This document shows positions 12,201-24,200 of a stretch of 64,000 nucleotides of DNA, in pieces. The stretch comes from Yamagishiella unicocca. Taxonomy: Eukaryota > Chlorophyta > Chlorophyceae > Chlamydomonadales > Volvocaceae. Each line of letters opens with the position of its first letter. The stretch's first letter is position 1. The notes under the pieces were generated by a model. It saw only the letters and a list, made by a program, of their open reading frames with translations. It ran no database searches and had not been told where the DNA came from. The translations under genes and the position numbers were made by a program. The stretch is from contig BDSL01000067.1 of the NCBI GenBank assembly GCA_003116995.1, positions 62,001 through 126,000 of the forward strand, given 5' to 3'.

Positions 12201-15200
12201 CGCCAGGCAGCCTGCACGAATGGCTGCATGAGGGGTTGGTTCCTTTGTCAATTTCCTCTGTGACCTCCCAATGGCCAATCGTAACGACTTCGGGCTCCCT
12301 ACTGTTGCGCAACACGCCGGCACCCGCAGTTCAAAAGAAGGAGAAGTGGGTCAAGGACAACCAGGGCCAGATGATCATCACCGCCGGGCAGATCGTGTGG
12401 ACGCACGAGTGCGAGAAGGCGCTGTCGGACCCGGACAGCTCGCGGAAGAACCTCAAGCTGCTGAAGAAGAAGTGGATCAGCTACCTCAACAAGCTCACGG
12501 CGGTCACTCGCTCCAAGCTCAACAAGATCGAGCGCAACAAGGTGCGGCACGCGTGACGGAAGCCAGAAGCCTTTTCAGGGAGGCGGTAGAAGACCCGGCC
12601 GCAGACGCACGTGTTGTTGTTTGTGGATCGTACCGTAGTCCCGAATATGATTGATGTGATGAATGTGACCTAACGCTACCACCTGCCCACCGCACTCCAC
12701 GTTTGGCGGCCGCTCCCCACTGAACCGCGGCAGGTCGTGGCCCTGATCACAATTGAGGTGCACGCTCGCGACGTGGTTGAGAAGCTGGGCAAGGCCAACT
12801 GCACGTCGGCTAACGACTTCGAGTGGGTCAGCCAGCTGCGGTTCTACTGGGACCGAGAGAAGAACGACTGCATCGTCAAGCAGGTGCGAGGGCGGAGGAG
12901 GAGGAGGCGGAGGCGGCGGAGGAGGAGTAATGCTGCTGGGCTGCCGGGCTGGGCTGCTGCGTGCCCGTGTCACAGCCATAACCGTAGCCTGCCGCGATCG
13001 TGGTATCGGTCGGTGTGGCAGCGCGGTTGGTGGATGAACCATCCGCGTTCGCATCTCTTACATCTAGCAGCTACGTCTGTGGGGCCTCACGCCGCTCCCC
13101 CTTCACTTCCCGCCTCCCGGCCCCCCACCCTTCCCTCCCTCTTCACTCCCTCTTCACTTCCCCTCCCCCCGTTTGCGTTGCGCTCCTCAGGTGCTGTCCG
13201 TCTTCTACTACGGCTACGAGTACCAGGGCAACAACGGCCGCCTGGTCATCACGCCGCTCACAGATCGCTGCTACATGACGCTAGGTGCGCAGCCGCCCCG
13301 TCGATGGAGGCGCACAGAGCTACTCTAGCATGCCTGTGCGCCGCGAGCACAGTCTTGAGCCTTTACACCTGACCGGCGTTGGCTGACGCATGGCGGTCCT
13401 ACAGCTCCTCTCCATCCAACACACCAACAATGCCCTGCCCTGCCCTACCCCCTGCCCTACCACCTGCACTATCACCTACCCTACCACCTGCCCTACCACC
13501 TGCCCTACCACCTGCCCTACCACCTGCCCTACCACCTGCCCTATCACCTGCCCTACCACCTGCCCTGGTCTGCCCTGTGCTTCCTCCCCGACCACCGCCC
13601 AGGTGCCGCCATGTTCACCCGCCGAGGCGGCAACCCGCTCGGCCCCGCCGGTACCGGCAAGACGGAGACAGTCAAGGATTTCGGCAAGGCGCTGGCTCGC
13701 TACGTGATCGTGTTCAACTGCTCCGACGGCGTTGACTACAAGATGACGGGCAAGATGTTCAGCGGGCTGGCGCAGACCGGCGCGTGGGCCTGCCTGGACG
13801 AGTTCAACCGCATCGAGGTGGAGGTGCTGTCCGTGGTGGCCACGCAGATTGCATGCGTCATGCAGGTGGGTGCGGTTTAGGGGTTTGGGTGCTCGCGATG
13901 GCTGGCCCGAGGAGTGGCAGGTCGCAGGGGTGCCAGGCATCATGGCATGGCGCCTTAGGTGGGACTCCTAGGCTCAATGGTAGGAGGCGGCAGGGAGTTC
14001 GGGGCCTGGAGGGTTTTGGGGGTTCGGGGTTCCGGAGCAGCCAACGGGTACGGTCGTGGTTGGGTGGAGGCTGGCTCGCAGGGCCGTCTACCACCAGTCC
14101 TCCATCCTGCCTCAACACCGGTTCAGTCCAACCAAAAAGTCCTCCATCGCTGCCAGTTCCGCGTCTCGTTAACTTGATTTTTGCGGCACCGTCACTGATC
14201 CCCCTCTCGGCCCTCTTCGCTACCGCGCCCTCCTCTTTTGCTCGCTGCAGGCCATCAAGGAGTCCAAGAAGCGCTTCCTGTTCCTTGGCCAGGAGATCCG
14301 CCTCAACCCTTCGTGCGGCATCTTCGTGACCATGAACCCCGGATACGCGGGCCGCTCCGAGCTGCCCGATAACCTCAAGGTGAGCTAGGCTACCGCAGTT
14401 ACGGCTTGGGCTCCAGCTGGAAGCCTCGTGGGTCAAGCAATGATGCCAATGTAAAATCACGCCAGCCTGGAGCTTCTAACGCAGCTGCTGCTTTCAACCT
14501 CCAGGCGATGCTGCGGCCCGTGTCCATGATGGTCCCCGACTTCACGCTCATTGCCGAGATCATGATGTTCAGCGAGGGCTTCTCGTCCGCCAAGGTGCTG
14601 GCCAAGAAGATGATCGCCATCATGGAGCTTTCGCAGCAGCAGCTGTCAAAGCAGGATCACTACGACTACGGCCTGAGGTGCGCACGTCTGCGATCTGCGA
14701 CCTCCAACCGGGCTTCACAAGCAGCCAAAGATCTCCAACGGGGGGTTGCCGCTCGTTAAGAGGGCCTATGTGACGACCGAGAAGGAACCGGGGAACCACT
14801 CGCGTTGGAGATCTTTGCGACTACTTCAGGAAACTCGTGACATGTTACCTAACATGATGTAACCTAACTGGCATCCATCACCTGATCCACCCCATGCATC
14901 ACCCCCCAGGTCCTTCGTCATCCCCATCGCCCGCGCCGCCGGCTCCCTCAAGCGCCTCGACCCCGAGGGCAGCGAGGAGGTGATCCTCTACCGCACCATG
15001 TTGGACCTCATCAAGCCCAAGCTGGTCTACCTGGACCTGCCGCTGTTCATGGCGCTGCTGTCCGACCTGTTCCCAGGGGTGGAGCTGCCGCCGCCGGACG
15101 GCGGATCGCTGCGGCGAGCCATCGAGGCGGAGCTGCGCGAGTCGAACCTTCAGGTGCGCCAGGGCACGTGGGCTGGGGTGGATGGAATGCGCTTCACGTA

Positions 15201-18200
15201 TCGCGTTCCATGGGGGGAGGGGATGGAAACCAAGGCTCAGGAGACGTGTGGCCGCTGCGGGAGTCGAACCTGCAGGCGCGTGCGCCAAGAAGTGGGCGCG
15301 GCTGATACAGTGCATGCGGGAGGGCGTTCATATGGGGTTGGGTGGGGCGAGGATCTCACGAGGTCACGGGTGCCAAGTCGGGGTCAAAGCGCAAAGCCGC
15401 GACGACCGTGATGCTAGGGTGCTCTGCGTAAGCTGCCTTGCAGTACTGACGGCCGAGGCCATCCGCACATGCGTCTCTTGCTTGAGCCTCGCCGCGCTCC
15501 TGTCCCCCACGCCGCCACCCGCACAGATCGTGCCCGAGTTCATCACCAAGATCATCCAGGTGTTCGACTGCAAGGTGGCTCGACACGGCAACATGCTGGT
15601 GGGGCGGACCGGCTCGGGCAAGAGCGAGGCGTGGAAGTGCCTGCAGAGGGCGCTGGGGCGGCTGCGGAAGGAGGAGCCGGAGGACGACCGCTTCCAGAAG
15701 GTGGGTGCACCGCGCCACTTGGCTCCGCGGCGTGGTCAGGCGGAGGCCGTGCCGCCGCCGGAGACGCCTCAGCGTGGTGTCTGCTCATCGCGTGCCACGC
15801 CTTACGCTATGGTCCAACGTGACGATAAGGAGCCATGCGAAGGCCTCACTTGTAAAGGACTTTACGGAGCACGTGTCTTGTCAGGTGTACCAGGACTCGT
15901 TGTGGCTGCCTGAACCCGCACCTGAACCCGCACCCGCACCCCGGCCCGCAGGTGACCGTGTACACCATCAACCCGCTGGCGCTGTCCAACGACGAGCTGT
16001 ACGGCTGCTTCGAGGCGGCCACCCACGAGTGGCAGGACGGCGTGCTGGCGCGCATCATGCGCACCGTGTGCAAGGACGAGATGTCCGACCAGAAGTGGAT
16101 CCTGTTCGACGGCCCCGTGGACACGCTGTGGATCGAGTCCATGAACACCACGCTGGACGACAACAAGCTGCTCACGTTGCTGTCGGGTGCGGGCGGGGGG
16201 GGCGACCGGGGAGGGGCTGCGCGGTTCGCGTTGTGTCAAGCAAGGAGGTCAATTTTGCCGGTGTCCATTAAGTGCCACGCAAAGAAATGGACGCGCTACA
16301 TGTCTGCGCGCTTTAGTAAGCGACACGGACCGTGCAATGCCCTTGCCTACCACAACTATCACCCACACCAATCATCTCAAACCTCCCGAACCTCCCACAC
16401 ACACCTCCCGAACCTCTCACACCTCCCACGACCTGACGCACCCCTCGGCGCCCCCCGCCCCCCTCCCCCCACCCCATCCCCGTCAGGCGAGCGCATCGCC
16501 ATGACCACCAGCGTCTCGCTGCTGTTCGAGGTGGAGGACCTGTCCCAGGCCTCCCCCGCCACCGTGTCGCGTGCGGGCATGATCTACCTCAACGTGGAGG
16601 ACCTGGGCTGGCGGCCCTTCATCACCAGCTGGCTGGCGGCCAAGGCGGCGGCGCCCGGGGCCGAGGCGGCCATCCTGGACACGGTGTCCAAGCTGGTGGA
16701 CAAGTACATGGAGGCGGCGCTGGAGCACAAGCGCCTGCACTGCAGGTGCGGGGGGGAGGATCTGGGCCCGGGGTCGGCTTGACACGCGGTGAATGGCTGG
16801 AAAGGGGACGGGGGCGCGCTGTATTTCGGTGGAGATGGTGCGGGGGGGTCTGCTGGAGGTCGTACGGGATCGCTCCTCTCCTCTCTCCTCTCCTTCCCTC
16901 TCCTCTCCTCCCCTCCCGCACATTGCGCACACGTACCGCACCGCCTCAATCCTCTACGCTACCCTCGCGGCCCCCACTTTCCTCGCAGGGAGCTGGTCCC
17001 CACGGACCGCCTGTCCTGCGTCCGCGCCTTCACTCGCCTCTTCGACGCGCTCGCCGTCCCCGAGAACGGTGTGGGCACCATGCCGGTGGAGGAGTCGCCC
17101 GCACCCGTGGCGGGCGCCAAGGGCGCCGCGACTGTGACCCCGGCGACCGCCGTGCCGCCGCCCGACGAGTCCAGCGGCAGCGGCAACAGCCTGGTGGAGA
17201 TGTGGTTCCTGTTCTGCCTCATCTGGGGCGTGGGGGGCCCGCTGGATGAGGACGGGCGCAAGAAGTTCGACGCGTTCATGCGCGAGATGGACACCAGGTG
17301 TGGATGAGCGACTCGTGCGCACGAGGGGAGGTGTTTAGGGTTTTAAGGGTTATTTAACCAATGGGTTTCTTTAGTAGCATCACCCCCTCATTACCCACCG
17401 CGGCTCCACAGGTACCCGAGCGCCGAGACCGTGTTCGAGTACTTCGTCGATCCCAAGACCAAGGCCTGGCTGGCCTGGGAGACGCGCCTGACCGCAGCCT
17501 TCAAGCCCTCCCTGGACCAGCCCTTCTTCAAGATCCTGGTCCCCACCGTGGACACCGTGCGCAACCGCTTTGTGGGCAACGCGCTGGTGCGCGTGTCGCA
17601 GCACACCCTCATCGTGGGAAATGTGGGCGTGGGCAAGACCATGATCGTGGGCTCGCTGCTGGAGGGGCTGCCCTCGGACCGCATGAGTCACGTCACCATC
17701 AACTTCTCGGCGCAGACGTCGTCGAACAGCCTGCAGGTACGTAGGCATGGGGGCGCAGCGGGCGGAACGAAGGACAGGAGGAGGAGGAGAAGGGGCGGAA
17801 CGAAGGAGAGGAGGAGGCGGGGGGGGGGGGGATGAAGGAGAGGAGAAGGAGAAGGGGCGGGTGATGAGGTTGGGGCGTCTCTCCGCCAGTCGAGCAAGCA
17901 AGCTAGGGTCGGTGAGCGGTGCGATGGGGGCCCAGCGTGTAGGGGCAAGAAGCTGGTGGGCTCACGTTGCTCCCGGGGTGCCTGGCTGCCTGCTGCCAAC
18001 CGCAGGACACGATCGAGGGCAAGCTGGAGAAGCGTACCAAGGGCGTGTTTGCGCCGGCCGGCGGCAAGCGCCTGGTGTGCTTCATCGACGACCTCAACAT
18101 GCCCGCCAAGTCCAAGTTCGGCTTCATTCCCCCACTGGAGCTGCTCAAGCTCTGGGTGGACAACGGCTTCTGGTGCGCCAGCGGCCCTCTCACATTGTGA

Positions 18201-21200
18201 CTGGCCTGCGTGCCTGCGTGTGCTGCGGCGCCATCATGGCGTATGTCCAGCGCTTCCGACCCGTTCACTCAAACCACTAAGCCAGGCCTCGCGTGTGTAT
18301 GCTCTCGCGTCTCATACGAACTTGGGGAGCTCCTTTTAACCGCCGCCGCTGTTTTTGCGTTGCCGGGCGAATCGTACGGCTGCAGGTACGACCGCCAGAA
18401 ATGCGAAGTGAAGCACATCAAGGACATGCAGCTTCTGGCAGCAATGGCGCCCCCAGGAGGTGGGTGGATGGGCACAGCACCGTAGTGGCCTACCGCAGCA
18501 GCAACACGCTCGTCCCGGCAATAACACACTCGGCTCTTCACTCCTTCCATGATCTGGACGGTCTCTTTCCTGCCCGCTTTCCTGCCGTCGCCATATATAA
18601 CACACATCGTCACATGCTCACACTCCCCATCCCCGGATTCGCGGATTCTCTTACAAAACCCCCCCATCCCCGACCTCATCCCCAACCGTGTCACGCCACC
18701 TCCCGCCAGGCGGTCGCAACGCCTTCAGCCAGCGAGTCCAAGCCTGCTTCGCCACCCTCAACGTCACCGCGCCCAACGACAACCAGCTCAAGCGCATCTT
18801 CGGCACCATCCTCAACGCCAAGCTGGTGGACTTCGACGACGAGGTCAAGCCGCTGTCGGAGCCCATCACCATGGCCACAATCGGCATCTACCGTGCGGTG
18901 TCTAAGGAGCTGCTGCCCACGCCCTCCAAGAGCCACTACCTGTTCAACACGCGCGATCTCGCCAAGATCATCCAGGGCATGATGCAGGTACGGGTATTTT
19001 GGGGATATTTTAGGGACGACCTCGCGTAGAGCGTGCGGTAGTATGCTACTACGCCATCGCACCGACACATGCCACGGCGATGTCAATGCCCACCGCGCAC
19101 CTCAGGTCAATCAGTTCCGTGTTGACGCGGGAAGAGTACCGTAATTGAGAACGCGCGCAGGGTAGGGAGCCCAAGCAGCGCGCGGAGAGCGTACGAAACA
19201 GCAGGCTTACTATCCGCCGGAACCCCCGTCCGCTGCCGGGTTTCCTGACACAGGCCACCAAGGCGTTTTACAACAGCAAGGAGGAGGTGCTGCAGCTGTG
19301 GTGCCACGAGTGCATGCGCATTATCGCCGACCGCATGTGGGACCACGCCGACAAGGAGTGGCTCACGCGGCAGCTGGACGAGAAGCTGGGCACCACCTTC
19401 AGCACCTCGTTCCCCACGCTGTTCGAGGCGTACGGCGAGACCATCCCGCCGTTCGTGACCTTCATGCGCCAGGTGGGTGTCTGGCTGGGCGCCACAAACC
19501 CGCCACCACTCCGGCTGGGGACCTGCCAGAGGGAGTTCCTGTCTGGCGTTTGTGCCGTAACAAACTAGGTTGCTGACCCCTGAACAGCCAGCTGGTGAGG
19601 CACACCTTCCGTCACTTGCCTATCTGTGTTTTTTGTTTCCCCCGCGTTCCCCCGCAGAACGTTGAGCCCCCAGTGTACGAGCTGGTCCGCGACATCACCG
19701 GCCTCAAGGACCTGCTGACGGAGAAGCTCGAGGTGCGCACCCGACAACCCCCGGGCAGCAAACACCTCACCCCCCCCTCCCTCCCTTCCCTTGCCCTCCC
19801 CTCCTAGCCCCTCTGCCTCCCACCTTGCTGGCCTCCGCCCAACCTCCCACCCAGCGCCCTCCGAAACCCTACCCGTAGATTCGCAGATTTCTTTTATACC
19901 CCCCGACGCACTCACCATCTCACCCCACCTCCGCTGAACCCACCTCCTGCCCCCCCCCCCCGCGCGCTCCAGGACTACGCCCTGGAGCCGGGCCACAGCG
20001 CCATGGACCTGGTGCTGTTCCGCGACGCGCTGCACCACGTGTGCCGCATCCACCGCATCCTGGGCCAGCCGCGCGGCAACGCGCTGCTGGTGGGTGTGGG
20101 CGGCAGCGGCCGCAAGAGCCTGGCGCGACTGGCGGCCTTCGTGGCGGAGCTCAAGTGCTTTACCATCGAGATCACCAAAAACTACCGCCAGGTGGGCTTG
20201 CAAAAACGGCTCGTTTACGCGACGTGAGCAGTCTAGTTGGGGGGAGGAAAGCCCGTAAACTAGGAAGCCGAGTAGGAAACCTTTCGGATACATGTGGGGG
20301 GCCGAGCTGCGCGTGTGTGTGTGGTGCAGGGGTGGGAGCGGGGATAGTTGAGTTACTGGAGGCAGGGCGAGAAGGGAAGGGTTGCGAGGAAGATCCGTGG
20401 ATGCGAGAGAAGCCAGAAGGGAAGGGTTGGCGCGACCGCAGGGGCCTCGCAAGGACAGGGCCAAGCCAAAGGGATTGCGTTGCGGATTTCATTCCAGTTC
20501 CTATCAGTCTCCTCCCAGTCAGTCGTATCCCGCAAGGTCCCCTCGCAGTCAAGTCGTGTCCCGCAACAGCAACATGTAACGCGACCCTCCGCTCCTCCTG
20601 CGCTCCTCAGACCGAGTTCCGCGAGGACCTCAAGGGGCTGTGCCGGCAGGCGGGGTGCGCCAACAAGCCCACCGTCTTCCTCTTCGACGAGACGCAGGTG
20701 CGTGCGAGGGCTCACAAAGGGGGTGGAGAGCCGGGAGCAGTATCATTCCGTCCTCACGACCCCTGACAAGTTGGATCGCCTCATACTTTCCTACCCCGTT
20801 TCCTAGAGTACTGTACAGTATCGTAGCTGCCAGGATCAAGTGGCCAGGTCGCGTGGGAACTGCATGCGGGACATACGCGTGTGGTGCCGCGGTGTCTTCT
20901 CCTGCCTCGGCTGATGTCCTCCGGGATACCGGCCCCCACCTTGCTGCCCTGAATTCCTTCCCCGACAGATCGTGTTCGAGACCTTCCTGGAGGACGTCAA
21001 CAACATCCTCACAAGCGGGGAGGTGCCGAACCTGTTCCCCAAGGTAGGGCACACTCGATGCCTGCCTGTCTGCCTCCCTGCCTGCCTGCCTGCTTAAGTG
21101 GCTATTCCACATACGAAACACTCCCCCACCGCGCGATCGTCATCCAGTATTCCACCACCACCACTGGATGACGCGCACCACCAGGCAGCGACCGCCATGC

Positions 21201-24200
21201 CGCAACGCAGAACAGACACCCCGCTGGCATCCATCGACGCCCTGCATTTCCAAGATGTAGAGCCCGCTCGTGTCGAGTAACAAACCACACGAACGATCCA
21301 AAACTGCAATCTCGCTGCTCCGAAACCGCAGGACGAGCTTGGCAGCGTCCTGGACGAGCTGCGACCCATCGCCAAGGCCGCCGGCACGGGCGAAACCGCC
21401 GACGCGCTCTACGCCTTCCTGTTGGAGCGCGTCCGCACCAACCTGCACGTGGTGCTCTGCCTCAGCCCCGTGGGCGAGGCCTTCCGCGAGCGGTGCCGCA
21501 TGTTCCCGGGGCTGGTCAACTGCACCACGATCGACTGGTTCACCGAGTGGCCGGGCGACGCGCTGTTCGAGGTGGCGCAGAAGCAGCTGGGAGACGTGGA
21601 CCTGGGCGGCGCGGAGGTCAAGACGGCGGTGTGCAAGGTGGGCAGGCGGGCGAGCCGAGGGGGAGGAGGGGGCTGCGGTATGGCTGCGGTACGGCTGCGG
21701 TACGGCTGCGGCGGGTGCCGGGTGGGGGGTGCGGAGGTGATAGCGTGCTTTTGAGCGGCTGGTGCGACCAGGCCAGCAGTTAGACGGTAGAGAAAAAGGT
21801 TTTGGGATAACCTGACAGGCTGTGGAAGACAAGCAAGGAAACAGTACGGGAGCCATCGCTCAGCACCTTACCTGACCCCACCTCGCCTACAGGTCTTCGT
21901 CACCGCCCACCAGTCCGTTGAGGCCACCAGCACCAAGATGTTCCAGGCGCTCAAGCGCCGCAACTACGTCACCCCCACCAACTATCTGGAGACGGTCCGC
22001 GGCTACAAGGACCTGCTGGCGGAGAAGCGCACCGAGCTGGGTGAGAAGGCCGCCAAGCTGCAGGGCGGGCTGCAGAAGCTGGACGAGACGGCGGTGCAGG
22101 TTGCCGCCATGAAGAAGGTGGCCGAGGAGAAGAAGGTGGTGGTGGCTCAGGCCAAGGCGGACTGCGAGGAGCTGCTGGTGGAGATCGTGCAGGACAAGCG
22201 GGTGGCCGATGAGCAAGAGAAACAGGTGGGGGGAGCGTGGTGCGTGGCCTGAGGCGTGACGTGGTGCAGCAGGAGACGCCGCCGTAGTGTTACCTAGCTG
22301 ACTTTGCCATACGCGCGCACGCACACGGTCAGAACCGCGTCAACGCCCCGCTCCGTCCCTTCCGGCTCCGAAACCAGGCACCCCCTACCGCTCCCATCGC
22401 TCGCATCGTTGCGCTGTTGCTATCCCCGCGCAGGTCAACGCCGAGGCCCAGAAGATCGGCAAGGAGGCGGAGGAGGCCAATGCCATCGCGGCGCAGGTGC
22501 AGGTGGAGCTGGACAAGGCGCTGCCGGCGCTGCGGGAGTCGGAGGCGGCGCTGGACGTGCTGACCAAGAAGGACATGTCGGAGCTCAAGGCGTACGCCAA
22601 GCCGCCGCAGCTGGTGGAGTTCACCCTCAACGCAGTGCTCACCGGTGAGGGAGCAACACCCCAAACACGCACACGCACACACACGCACACACACATACAT
22701 CCGTGTGCATGCGCGAAGAGAGGAAGTGGGGATGAGGCCTGATTGCGCGGCTTTCCCAGTCCGCCGCCCTTCGCCGTTGCTCAACCCTTCCGCTCCCATC
22801 CTCACCCCCCTGCTCCGCCGCTCCTCCTCGCCGCCAGTGCTCCGGCGTCCGCCCAACTGGGACGAGGCCAAGAAGCGGCTGGCTGATGCCAACTTCATGC
22901 AGAGCCTCAAGGAGTTCGACAAGGACAAGCTCGACGACTCGCTGCTGAAAAAGGTGCGCCGGCCAGATGGGCAGCAAGCTGCAAGGAAGGAGATGGGTGG
23001 CGCCCTCGACAGATATCAAACATCGCATCGGAAACCCAAGCGGAAGGGGACCTGACCTGGGTAGTACTGGGCTTCTGTGCCGCACGTCCCACCCCCGCTT
23101 CCCATCCTCCGAACCCCAGTTCTTGGCCTTACACCGCGTCCTTGAACCTTCTTCACCGCCTCCGCGTCCTCAGATCGGCAAGTTCACCGCGAGCCCTGAG
23201 TTCACCGCCGACAAGATTAACAACGTGTCGGCGGCAGCCAGCGGCATGTGCAAGTGGGTCCACGCGATGGAGACGTACGGCTACGTGGCCAAGGACGTGG
23301 CGCCGAAGCGTGCCAAGCTGAAGGCGGCGCAGGACAACCTGGCCAAGAAGCAGACGGCGCTGGCGCTGGCCCAGGAGCAGCTGGCGGTGGTGCTGGCAAA
23401 GGTGCAGGCGCTGAAAAACAGGTGCGCGGGCTACCAGTGGCATCTGTTAGCATAGACTCCGGAGGTTATTGCTGGTTGGTTGGTTGGTTGGTTCCTGTCG
23501 ATGCCATCGAAGAGCCACGGGGCGACCTGGGCTCGTGGCTGAAAGTGGTTGTGTACGGTAGCCTACCCTGATGCCGCACACGTCCGAACCGAGACCCTCA
23601 TACGGTGTCTCGCCTCCCTGCCCTGTGTCCCCCCGGCGCCCGCGTGTCGTACAGGTACGACGAGTCCATCAGCCGCAAGCAGGCGCTGGAGGAGGAGCTG
23701 GCCGACCTGGAGGGCAAGCTGGAGCGCGCGGAGAAGCTGGTGACGGGATTGGCGGGTGAGCCGACGACGACGACGTCACGCATCCGCCATCGTTGTCCCA
23801 AACCTGGCTGCCTTGTGGTAGTTAGAACTATAACTTACAAAAATACTTTTATAGCTCATAATCTATACAAATTTATATACACACAGGTTCTACCTGCATC
23901 CGCGGCTGTCCGGGCTGGCTCTCGCTCCTCCACTGCGGCCGGCTTACGCTTAGTGCGTAACCCCCCTGTCGCCCCCTGTCTCGCCCCCGTCTCGCCCCCG
24001 CAGGCGAGCGTACGCGGTGGGAGGCCACCATCTACGAGTACGAGCAATCCATGTCGTACCTGCCCGGTGACGTGGTGGTGGCGGCGGCGTTCATGAGCTA
24101 CGCCGGGCCCTTCCCGTCCGAGTACCGCGACGAGCTGGTCAAGCATACCTGGCTGCCGCAGGTGGGATTGGGGGGGTTACAGAAAAGGATTGGGTACTCG

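Noticed and set aside
19565..20464. 299-residue open frame on the - strand
   Set aside because: Antisense to dynein exons 42-43 and intron sequence; no domain and no splice context.
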